Below, one piece after another: positions 6,472-13,091 of a stretch of 13,091 bases of DNA. The stretch comes from Verrucomicrobiota bacterium. GTDB taxonomy: Bacteria > Verrucomicrobiota > Verrucomicrobiia > Limisphaerales > UBA1412. Made by a program: the position numbers and the translations under genes. The notes under the pieces are model-generated. The model ran no database searches, was not told where the DNA came from, and saw nothing but the letters and a program-made list of their open reading frames with translations. Each line of letters starts with the position of its first letter. The first letter of the stretch is position 1. The DNA is taken from positions 1 through 13,091 of the forward strand of contig JAFZAR010000288.1 in NCBI GenBank assembly GCA_017557085.1. Direction: 5' to 3'.

Positions 6472-8196
6472 TTATGATTGATCCGCTAATAATGTTTTCG
6501 CGTATTTTCGCGCGGCTTCCGTATGTCCTCCCAGCATTCGAGATAATTCCTCGACCCGCTCTTCCTTATCCAGTTGATGAGCCTGGACGTAGGTTTTGTT
6601 ATTCTTGACTGTTTTTTCCACACGAAAATGAGTACTGCCGCTGGCGGCCACCGGAGCCAAATGAGTAATACAAAAGAGCTGTCTTTTCTTCGCGATCTTT
6701 CTCATCATTTTCCCGACAGCCAACGCTGTTTCTCCGCCGATATTGGCATCTACTTCATCAAATACCAGCACCGGAACAGAATCCGCTTCAGCCAATGCCG
6801 TCTTCAAAGCCAGCATCACACGAGCGATTTCTCCGGAAGAAGCCGTATTTTTCAATGGCTTGGGCGGTTCGCCCGGATTAGGGGCAAATAAAAACTCGAC
6901 CCGATCCGGTCCGTTTTCCAAGGCTTTCCAGTTCTGCTTATCCTGCGACAGAGGTTCCATTTGTATCTTGAAAAAGCTACGGTTGAAGCCTAACTCCTTT
7001 AAATAGGAACAAATCTCTTTCTCAAGCGCGGGGATATATTTCTTTCGCAATGCCGTAAGATGTTTGCCTTTCTCTAACAAAGAGGCATACTCTTTTTCCG
7101 TTTCCAAGTTCAACTCTGCCAGCTCTACATCCCGATTCTCCAGCTGTTCCAATTTCTCACGAGCCTCTTCTCCAAACTTCAAAACATCCTGCACGGTACG
7201 TCCATATTTCCGTTTGAGTCCGCTGAGAAGATTCAGCCGCTCTTCCATTTGCTGAAGTTCCCGGGGATCCAAATCCACCTTATCCACATAACCGGAAACA
7301 GCAGATTGCAGTTCATATAACTGGCTGTTTAAGATTTCCTGCTGTTCCAGAATAGGTTACAACCCCTTTGGATCCAAACGGGAAGCATCCTGTAAAAGTT
7401 TTCCCAGCATTCCGCACTGGCTCAGGATCGAATTATCCTCCTCAGACAAAAGCTCCATCCCGGACTGGATCAATTTCAAAATATCCGCGGAGTGAGCTGC
7501 CCGTGTGTATCTGTCTTCCAAAAGAGAATCGTTTTCTGCATCCACACCGGCTGATTCGATCTCCTTCACCTGGTACCGCAGCATATCCAGCTGCTGCCGA
7601 TAAACCTGTTCATCCACGACCAACTCTTTACGTTTTGACTCCAAAAGACGCAATTTTTTCAGGCAATCTTTGTACTCCAGAAGGATCGAATGATAATTCT
7701 CACTCGGTTTCTTAGAAAGTGAATCCGAACGGGCACAGCAAAATGAATCCAGTATTTGCAGCTGTTTCAGGGGATATAACAAAGACTGATGTTCATTGGG
7801 ACCATGGATATCCACGAGTTCATCACCCAAAGCAGCCAGGATGGAGACGGATACCGGAGTTCCATTGATAAATTGACGATTTGCCCCCACCGCGCTCATG
7901 GAACGTTTGACCCGAAGCATTCCCTCTTCACAAGGTTCGATCCCCTTTTCTTCCAGAAATGGAGCGATCATATCCAGCATAGAATGGACATCAAATACCG
8001 CCTCCACCACAGCTTGATCCATCCCTGTGCGGATCATCCCCTTATCGCCACGCAGTCCCAGAGCCAAACCTAATGCGCCCATCAAAACAGATTTACCGGC
8101 TCCGGTCTCTCCCGTGATGATATTGCACTCCGGACCGGGTTCGATAGACAGATCATCTACCAATGCCAGATTCTTTACTCTCAGATATGTCAACAT
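6472..8196 (-). pseudogene. recN: DNA repair protein RecN, interrupted by an in-frame TAA
   Basis: RecN is an SMC-like ATPase that binds DNA ends in double-strand-break repair. The ATG at 8196 gives the family N-terminus (M-L-T-Y-L-R-V-K-N-L); a GTG at 8238 in the same frame is possible but adds 14 atypical residues. Walker A G-E-T-G-A-G-K-S lies at 29-36, followed by a coiled-coil arm. At codon 280 (7357-7359) there is a TAA, after which the same frame continues for 294 codons with the second coiled coil, signature S-G-E-I-A-R-V, Walker B V-L-V-F-D-E-V-D and T-H-L-A-P-V. Both halves look undamaged and the total length (about 574) fits RecN. The split lies in the arm, so neither half alone holds a full ATP site. 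A GTG restart at 7287 has no Shine-Dalgarno. A recent nonsense mutation, a sequencing error or readthrough are all possible. Confidence 0.88.
7357..7359 (-). other. recN: Internal in-frame TAA codon of recN
   Basis: The context on the minus strand is TTG-TAA-CCT-ATT-CTG. The frame before and after is the same, with no insertion or deletion needed. A single base change from AAA, GAA or CAA would create it. TAA is the normal stop of rdgB, hflK and recN itself here, so codon reassignment is unlikely. Confidence 0.85.
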
Positions 8197-8252
8197 GATT
8201 TGAGCAATTTTTAATTCACAATTCCTACATCCGGGCACATAATTCGTGTGCG

Positions 8253-8261
8253 TGCTATTAT
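8253..8261 (+). promoter_or_regulatory. Possible extended -10 promoter of the MBL-fold gene
   Basis: TGC-TATTAT (8253-8261) fits an extended -10 element, with no good -35. It overlaps the -10 of the divergent recN promoter almost base for base, so the two promoters would compete for RNA polymerase. Confidence 0.4.
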
Positions 8262-8287
8262 ATGAACAAAAGGCACTTCATTTTCAA
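8257..8287 (-). promoter_or_regulatory. Predicted promoter of the recN operon
   Basis: On the minus strand a consensus TATAAT (8257-8262) is preceded by TTGAAA (8282-8287) with a long 19-base spacer. Transcription would start near 8250, about 55 bases before the recN ATG. I see no clear LexA box in either the CTGT-N8-ACAG or the GAAC-N4-GTTC form. Confidence 0.5.
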
Positions 8288-8346
8288 CTCTGAAAGTCAG
8301 AATGGAGAAAGGTTATTTCCCATTCGCAACCATTTTGCGCTCACCT

Positions 8347-9135
8347 ATGTTTAGATTCTGTTTTCTTGGAAGCGGTACATCACAAGGAGTCCCCGTTATT
8401 GCCAAAGATTATCCGCCGGAGTTTCTGGCTAACCCCAAAAATCACCGGCTGCGCCCTGCCATCTATGTCGAAACTGAAAAAATAGCTTTTACAGTCGATA
8501 CTCCACCGGAATTCCGCCTTCAAATGCTGAGAGAAAAAATCAAACATCTGGACGCGGTACTGATCACCCACGCGCATGCGGATCATATCATGGGAATGGA
8601 TGACTGCCGGCGTTTCTGCGATATCAGTGGAGATCAGCCCCTGCCCGTGTACGCCATCCAGCAAAGCATGGATTTGCTTCGTAAAATCTTTTTCTATGCT
8701 TTCAGAGAAGGGCCTCATCCTCACGGATATTTCGTTCCTGAACCGCATATCGTCACCTCTGAATTTCAATTAGGGGATTTGACTGTCCGGCCTCAGCTTT
8801 TGGATCATATCTATATCACATCCTGCGGCTATCTTTTTATCCAAAACGGGATCAAAAAATTAGCTTATCTAACTGATTGCAAATATGTTCCTGATAAAGT
8901 GATTGAAGATGTCAAAGGTGTGGAAGTCGCTGTTTTAGATGGATTGCGCATCAAACCGCATCCTACCCACATGAATCTGGAGGAAGCGACGGCCGTTGCG
9001 GAACGGATCCAGGCTAAAACCACCTATCTCACCCACTTGACTCATGCTTATGATCACGATGTGCATCAGGCACAGATCAGCAAAGAACACCCCAATCTCT
9101 TCCTGGCTTGGGACGGGTTGTGGATCGATCTGTAA
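8347..9135 (+). CDS. PhnP-like metallo-beta-lactamase-fold hydrolase
   Basis: This is a 262-residue cytoplasmic MBL-fold protein, of the PhnP-like group (phosphodiesterases and related enzymes); its own substrate is unknown. The start at 8347 gives M-F-R-F-C-F-L-G-S-G-T-S-Q-G-V-P, the standard N-terminus of the group. The ATG at 8302 adds 15 residues without family match, and neither has a clear Shine-Dalgarno. The metal-binding block H75-A-H-A-D-H80 is intact. Further probable ligands are H153 (L-L-D-H), D177 (L-T-D-C) and H230 or H233 (T-H-L-T-H), and H205-P-T-H208 is also typical. No phosphonate (phn) genes are near, so a role in C-P lyase metabolism is not supported. It is divergent from recN and monocistronic, ending at a strong terminator. 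Confidence 0.88.
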   Translation: MFRFCFLGSGTSQGVPVIAKDYPPEFLANPKNHRLRPAIYVETEKIAFTVDTPPEFRLQMLREKIKHLDAVLITHAHADHIMGMDDCRRFCDISGDQPLPVYAIQQSMDLLRKIFFYAFREGPHPHGYFVPEPHIVTSEFQLGDLTVRPQLLDHIYITSCGYLFIQNGIKKLAYLTDCKYVPDKVIEDVKGVEVAVLDGLRIKPHPTHMNLEEATAVAERIQAKTTYLTHLTHAYDHDVHQAQISKEHPNLFLAWDGLWIDL

Positions 9136-9149
9136 AACACGCCCCTAGT

Positions 9150-9180
9150 AAAAAAGCGGAGCTGTACGCTCCGCTTTTTT
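9150..9180. terminator. Bidirectional rho-independent terminator
   Basis: A perfect 13-bp stem (9150-9162 with 9168-9180) has the loop TGTAC, a six-A run on the 5' side and a six-T run on the 3' side. It can end transcription of the MBL-fold gene from the left and of the hflC-hflK-ATPase operon from the right. Confidence 0.92.
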
Positions 9181-9194
9181 ATTGAACACAAATT

Positions 9195-11225
9195 CTAACT
9201 TTGCTTGGCAGGAGTATCCGCGGATGCCTCGCCGATTTGGATACCATCCAGTTCCTCGCCTTGACGAACCAAACGGGCACTGTTGAAGACAACCAGCAAT
9301 GATCCCGCGTTATGAAGCAAAGCGGCTACAATGGGATTGATATATCCCCAAGACGCAAAACCTAATCCGAAGATAATGAAAAGCGTACCGAAAAGGAAAT
9401 TCTGATTGATCACCGAACGCGTAGAACGAGAAAGCTTTACCAGAAATGGTAAGCGCTTCAAGTCGTTATTCATCAGCGCGATCGTAGCAGAATTGATAGC
9501 AACCTCACTGCCGGCGGCTCCCATCGCGATACCAACATCACCGGCAGCTAAAGCAGGCGCGTCATTCACACCGTCACCCACGACCGCCACGCGATATCCG
9601 CGTTCACGCATCATCGTGACAAACTCAACTTTATCCTGAGGCAGACACTCGGCAACGATTTCTTCACAACCGATTTCCTTAGCCACACGCGCTGCCACCG
9701 GACGACGATCACCAGTCACCATGGCAATACGGCGAACTCCGTTCTGCATGAGATCCGCCAGAGATTCCTTAGCTTCCGCACGGGTTTCATCCTGCAAACC
9801 GATCCAGCCAATGAATTGGCCGTTGCGGGCTACAAACAAGACGCTAAAACCTTCCGCTTCATTCAGATCAACAGAATTTAGAAAATCGCCCGAAACACCA
9901 TTATCTTTCAGCCACTGAGATCTGCCAATGATCACTGCCATGTTTTCCACTTTCGCGCTGACACCACGTCCCGCAGTTTCCGAAAAATCTGATGGTTCAG
10001 AAAGCTCTATTTCCGCCTCTTTCGCAAGGAGATTGATCGCCTTGGCCGTAGGGTGATTGCTGTACTTTTCCGCAGAAGCCGCAATTTGTAGTAACTCAGC
10101 AGGCTGGACTCCTTCAACAGGATAAAGACGATTCACGATCAATTTACCCTGGGTCAGTGTTCCAGTTTTATCAAATACAAACGCATTGATACGTGCAGCC
10201 AATTCGATATCACTGACATTTTTGATCAAAATACCTAAACGCGCGGCAGCTGAAAGAGCCGCGACCATGGCGCTTGGTGTCGCCAAAATGAATGCGCAAG
10301 GACACGCAACGATCAAAACTGCAATCACACGTTCCAGATCAAATGTAAAAGCCCAAACCAATGTCGCAATAACCAGCACCATCGGTGTGTAATACTGCAT
10401 ATACTGGTCAATAATGCGCAGAATAGGCAAACGGGTCTTCTCTGCCGCCAGGATCAGATTATGGACTTGTCCTAATGTCGTATCCTGACCGGCACGGGAA
10501 ACTCTGATTTCCAGTACACCTGTCAAATTTTGTGTACCTGCGAAAACTTCATCACCGGGCTTCTTATCCACCGGCAATGATTCACCGGTGATATTTGCCT
10601 GATTAAAAGAACCTTGTCCTGATACGATCACGCCATCTGCAGACACATTATCACCGGGACGCACACGCACCACATCCCCAATCTGTAACATACTGACTGG
10701 AACTTCTTCTTCTGTTCCATCTTTTAAAAGCCGGCGTGCTTTTGTGGGAGCCAGCTTGATCAGAGATTCAATAGACTTTCTCGCACCATCCGCCGTCCGC
10801 ATCTCAATGATCTCTCCCAGCAGCATAAAGAAAGCCACAATACCTGCTGTTTGGTAATTACCGGACGCAAATGCAGCCATGACGGCTAAAGTTACTAACT
10901 CATTGATGCTCAGTACCCCTTTGAATAAATCTTTGATCGAGGTCCATACAATGGGTACTCCCATGATCAATGCTCCTATCAGAGCACTCATCGCGGAAAG
11001 CATACTGTCCGAACCATAAAAGCGATCCAATACAAACGAGTTAACAATAAAAAGCACCCCCGCCAGAGTCACTTGAATAGGCAGCAAAGTATGCTCATGG
11101 TCGTGTCCGCATCCGCAGGAAGGGCCATGCTCATGGTGATGATCCGCACATTTGCAGTGATCATGCTTATCATGATGGTGACAACACTCTGTATGATCGT
11201 CGTGAGAATGATGTTTAGATTCCAT
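9195..11225 (-). CDS. Heavy-metal-translocating P-type ATPase (P1B, CPC type; probable divalent-metal exporter)
   Basis: This 676-residue inner-membrane pump has all P-type motifs: T-G-E-S (213-216) in the actuator domain, C308-P-C310 in the transport helix, phosphorylation site D352-K-T-G-T, H391-P392 of P1B pumps, T-G-D (504-506) and G-D-G-V-N-D-A-P (550-557). The N-terminus has no folded HMA domain; instead residues 5-45 hold about 25 His and Cys, a flexible metal-binding tail. The last-helix block is H638-N-A-G-S, where Zn/Cd pumps such as ZntA have an aspartate, so Zn/Cd specificity is likely by overall similarity but not certain. It lacks the Cu-type N and M-S-S motifs. An AGGAA Shine-Dalgarno precedes the ATG, 18 bases after hflK, so it is last in that operon. 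Confidence 0.93.
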   Translation of the reverse strand: MESKHHSHDDHTECCHHHDKHDHCKCADHHHEHGPSCGCGHDHEHTLLPIQVTLAGVLFIVNSFVLDRFYGSDSMLSAMSALIGALIMGVPIVWTSIKDLFKGVLSINELVTLAVMAAFASGNYQTAGIVAFFMLLGEIIEMRTADGARKSIESLIKLAPTKARRLLKDGTEEEVPVSMLQIGDVVRVRPGDNVSADGVIVSGQGSFNQANITGESLPVDKKPGDEVFAGTQNLTGVLEIRVSRAGQDTTLGQVHNLILAAEKTRLPILRIIDQYMQYYTPMVLVIATLVWAFTFDLERVIAVLIVACPCAFILATPSAMVAALSAAARLGILIKNVSDIELAARINAFVFDKTGTLTQGKLIVNRLYPVEGVQPAELLQIAASAEKYSNHPTAKAINLLAKEAEIELSEPSDFSETAGRGVSAKVENMAVIIGRSQWLKDNGVSGDFLNSVDLNEAEGFSVLFVARNGQFIGWIGLQDETRAEAKESLADLMQNGVRRIAMVTGDRRPVAARVAKEIGCEEIVAECLPQDKVEFVTMMRERGYRVAVVGDGVNDAPALAAGDVGIAMGAAGSEVAINSATIALMNNDLKRLPFLVKLSRSTRSVINQNFLFGTLFIIFGLGFASWGYINPIVAALLHNAGSLLVVFNSARLVRQGEELDGIQIGEASADTPAKQS

Positions 11226-11243
11226 TGTGTCTTGATTTCCTGT

Positions 11244-12419
11244 TTACCTTCTGCGTGTTGAAGTTTGAGTTGAAGCACCTTCCGCGGCTGATTTTGCTTT
11301 ATCCTTCTCACGCTGTGACTTCATCTGCTCCCGGTTGAGCTGTATCCGCAATTCACGCTCTACCCCGTCACGAGGCGGAATATAAAAGGTATCATCGGAA
11401 TTGGTTAAAATAGTCTGCATCGTTTCTGCCATCAGACGTTCTTTAAATAACTCCGGATTCTTTTCATAATAAGGAAGTTGCTCAGAGAACGACTTTGCTT
11501 CCGATGCCATTACGCGAACGATTTGATTACTGCGTGTGACACCGTCAGCTAAAATGGTGGAAGCCTGTCCTTGGGCCGCGTTGATCGTTGTCCTTGCGTA
11601 AGATTCAGCCTGATTCACGGCGGTACGAGCTTCCTGTTGTGCGCTCAGCACCTGATCGTAAGAATCCCGCACAGACAGCGGCGGACTGGTTTGAACATCA
11701 ATACTTTCCACCGTCACCCCTACTTTGTATTCCTGTATCAGCAAAGCGACTCTCTGACGCACAGACTCATTGAATGCTATCTGATCCTTATAGATGGCAT
11801 CCTCCGCGGTATGATGTGCCGCGGCATAGAAAATAGAATTGTTCAATATATTCTGAAGCAGATTGGTTGGATCCGTAAAATCAAACTCATAATTCAAAGC
11901 CATGTTGGGATTTAAACGATATTTCATCGTCGCACGCGCATGCATGACATTTCCATCCGCAGAAATCACATATCCATCTGCCAGCGGACGTAAATAATTA
12001 AGTGCAGGAGGAAGTTTTCCTAATTTTTCATCTTCCGGATCAATAGGATACCAGCCACCTGTGGACAATACTGTGCGGCTCTGACCTACAGAGATGCGAA
12101 CCACTTCCTCGATCGGATATGGAAGCGCCCAATGCAGGCCCGGTTTAAGTATCTGTTCTTCACCTACACCAACAGGCTTACCAAATCTCAGTTTGACAGC
12201 GATTTCATCCGGCTGTACTGAAAAAGTCAAACTGTAAATGAAAGCGATCACCAAACCAACGATGATCAACTTCACGATTTTGAAGCTGCTGTCCAAAGCC
12301 TCGCCCAAAGCACGAGTACCGGCATCATCCGGCGGAGGAGGAATAGAGGAAATATCCTTTCTGCCGCCTTGGCGATTCTTCATCAGCTCCTTAATGCTGT
12401 TTTCCAGTTTATCACTCAT
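11244..12419 (-). CDS. hflK: HflK-like SPFH/band-7 protein, modulator of FtsH protease
   Basis: HflK and HflC form a membrane cage around the FtsH protease and limit its access to substrates. This 391-residue protein has a short cytoplasmic N-terminus with a proline stretch (27-30), one membrane segment (about 48-66), then the SPFH domain starting V-Q-P-D-E-I-A-V-K-L-R-F-G-K and continuing to about 245. A helical region rich in Q/A/E (255-315) and a charged tail ending T-R-R-R follow. A Trp/Pro-rich insert at about 121-150 is longer than in the E. coli protein. It starts 12 bases after the hflC stop codon, so the order is hflC-hflK, the reverse of E. coli. The assignment as HflK rather than a second HflC rests on the N-terminal extension and the pairing. 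Confidence 0.88.
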   Translation of the reverse strand: MSDKLENSIKELMKNRQGGRKDISSIPPPPDDAGTRALGEALDSSFKIVKLIIVGLVIAFIYSLTFSVQPDEIAVKLRFGKPVGVGEEQILKPGLHWALPYPIEEVVRISVGQSRTVLSTGGWYPIDPEDEKLGKLPPALNYLRPLADGYVISADGNVMHARATMKYRLNPNMALNYEFDFTDPTNLLQNILNNSIFYAAAHHTAEDAIYKDQIAFNESVRQRVALLIQEYKVGVTVESIDVQTSPPLSVRDSYDQVLSAQQEARTAVNQAESYARTTINAAQGQASTILADGVTRSNQIVRVMASEAKSFSEQLPYYEKNPELFKERLMAETMQTILTNSDDTFYIPPRDGVERELRIQLNREQMKSQREKDKAKSAAEGASTQTSTRRR

Positions 12420-12431
12420 GTTGTGCTTGTT

Positions 12432-13091
12432 TTACTTTTCCGGAGCGGGAACCACAGAAACATTGCTGTTCGTACTGCCCGATTTCAGCAAATTGAAAGG
12501 TGTTGTCTGTGAATCAAAAATTAAAGTGGTACGATCCTTCAGAGAATTTTCCAAAGCATTTCTGCGGAAATTGAAAATCGCCAGATCCGGATTCTGTTCC
12601 AAAACTTCATAATATTTAGAAGCCTCAGCTTCAGCCTCACCTTCAATTTCAATCGCTTTGGCATTTGCCTCGGCTAAAATGCGATTGGCCTCGTTATCTG
12701 CACGGGAACGGATCACGCGAGCTTCCTTTTCACCTTCGGCCTGGAACTGTCTCACGCGAGTTTCGCGTTCAGCACGCATACGATCCATCACTTTGGTGGT
12801 GATGCTCTCCGGTAATCCTAACTGTTTGATCCTTACAAATTCCACATCAATACCATAGGATGAGGCAGCCTTTTCTTTGACTCCGGCCAGGATAGCAGCC
12901 TCGATCTCATCAAATTGAATGCTGGCATCATTGGTTGAAATGATATCAGAGAATTGATGCTGCCCGATGACCGCGTTTTTAGAATTACGGATCAGAGGTT
13001 CCAGCGCGGCTTCAGCCTTGAGTTTATCACCGTTCAAACTCTCCAGATAAAGCCGCGGTTCAGCCACTTTCCAACCGCCAAAAACAGTCAC
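12432..13091 (-). CDS. hflC: HflC-like SPFH/band-7 protein, 5' end outside window
   Basis: Only the C-terminal 219 residues are seen; the frame is open to the window edge and the first codon there is an internal GTG, not a supported start. The visible part covers the second half of the SPFH domain (with L-E-P-L-I-R-N, and Y-G-I-D-V-E-F-V-R-I-K-Q-L-G-L-P) and the coiled helical region R-A-E-R-E-T-R-V followed by A-E-G-E-K-E-A. The conserved HflC end block N-P-D-L-A-I-F-N-F-R-R and a Ser/Asn/Pro-rich tail follow. It is first of the visible genes in the hflC-hflK-metal ATPase operon. The membrane anchor expected at the N-terminus lies beyond the window. Confidence 0.9.
   Translation of the reverse strand: MTVFGGWKVAEPRLYLESLNGDKLKAEAALEPLIRNSKNAVIGQHQFSDIISTNDASIQFDEIEAAILAGVKEKAASSYGIDVEFVRIKQLGLPESITTKVMDRMRAERETRVRQFQAEGEKEARVIRSRADNEANRILAEANAKAIEIEGEAEAEASKYYEVLEQNPDLAIFNFRRNALENSLKDRTTLIFDSQTTPFNLLKSGSTNSNVSVVPAPEK

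Noticed and set aside
6472..7287. Independent gene for the C-terminal half of RecN starting at GTG 7287
   Set aside because: The frame continues upstream without break to the TAA at 7357-7359 and encodes normal RecN arm sequence. The GTG has no Shine-Dalgarno, so a broken single gene is the simpler reading.
7357..7359. Genetic code reassignment or selenocysteine at the recN internal stop
   Set aside because: The codon is TAA, not TGA, and TAA ends several other intact genes here. No hairpin expected of a SECIS element is evident just after it.
8302..8346. Extended N-terminus of the MBL-fold protein from ATG 8302
   Set aside because: The extra 15 residues do not match the family, which begins at the M-F-R-F-C-F-L-G segment. 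It cannot be excluded, because neither start has a good ribosome-binding site.
11073..11261. Open frames overlapping the His-rich start of the metal ATPase on both strands
   Set aside because: They are shadows of the repetitive CAT/CAC codons of the metal-binding tail, and have no motifs of their own.
1..13091. CRISPR array, insertion sequence or integrase
   Set aside because: No regularly spaced 20-40 bp repeats, transposase motifs or terminal inverted repeats were seen in the window. The only tandem repeat is the 3 x 10 bp array at 4731-4760.

Overview
The window looks like a chromosomal segment of an anaerobic or fermentative bacterium. Its sigma-70-like promoters (TTGxxA, 17-nt spacer, TA-rich -10), a short BspA-type LRR protein, an ADP-forming acetate-CoA ligase, FolE2 and an HflC/HflK pair would fit a PVC-group organism (Lentisphaerota, Kiritimatiellota or Verrucomicrobiota), perhaps gut-associated. 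This assignment is inference; no single gene proves it.

Layout. (1) 1-1424: an AT-rich two-gene unit, the C-terminal half of an AAA/OLD-type ATPase overlapping by 7 bp a small protein with a PD-(D/E)XK-like nuclease signature, closed by a strong terminator. It resembles a mobile defence module, but I cannot match it to a named system. (2) 1442-1636: tRNA-Val(GAC) on the minus strand with its own promoter and terminator; its 3' end faces the AT-rich unit. (3) 1791-4167: a strongly expressed-looking gene for a fused ADP-forming acetyl-CoA synthetase, with promoter, 5' leader hairpin and terminator. (4) 4174-4955: a small membrane-anchored LRR_5 protein whose last residues are encoded by a 10-bp tandem repeat, followed by four consecutive perfect or near-perfect hairpins. 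(5) 4979-8196, minus strand: a tight operon recN-rdgB-folE2 with 1-nt gaps; recN has an in-frame TAA at codon 280. (6) 8347-9180: a divergent PhnP-like metallo-beta-lactamase-fold hydrolase, then a bidirectional terminator. (7) 9195-13091, minus strand: hflC (cut by the window end), hflK and a CPC-type heavy-metal P-type ATPase in one operon.

How the genes may work together. Acetate-CoA ligase would make ATP from acetyl-CoA. RecN (if functional) and RdgB serve DNA break repair and nucleotide-pool cleaning, while FolE2 feeds folate or queuosine synthesis. HflC/HflK would modulate FtsH-type membrane proteolysis beside a metal exporter. The most interesting points are the ATPase/nuclease pair next to the tRNA, the single nonsense codon in recN, and the hairpin cluster with its neighbouring decamer repeat.
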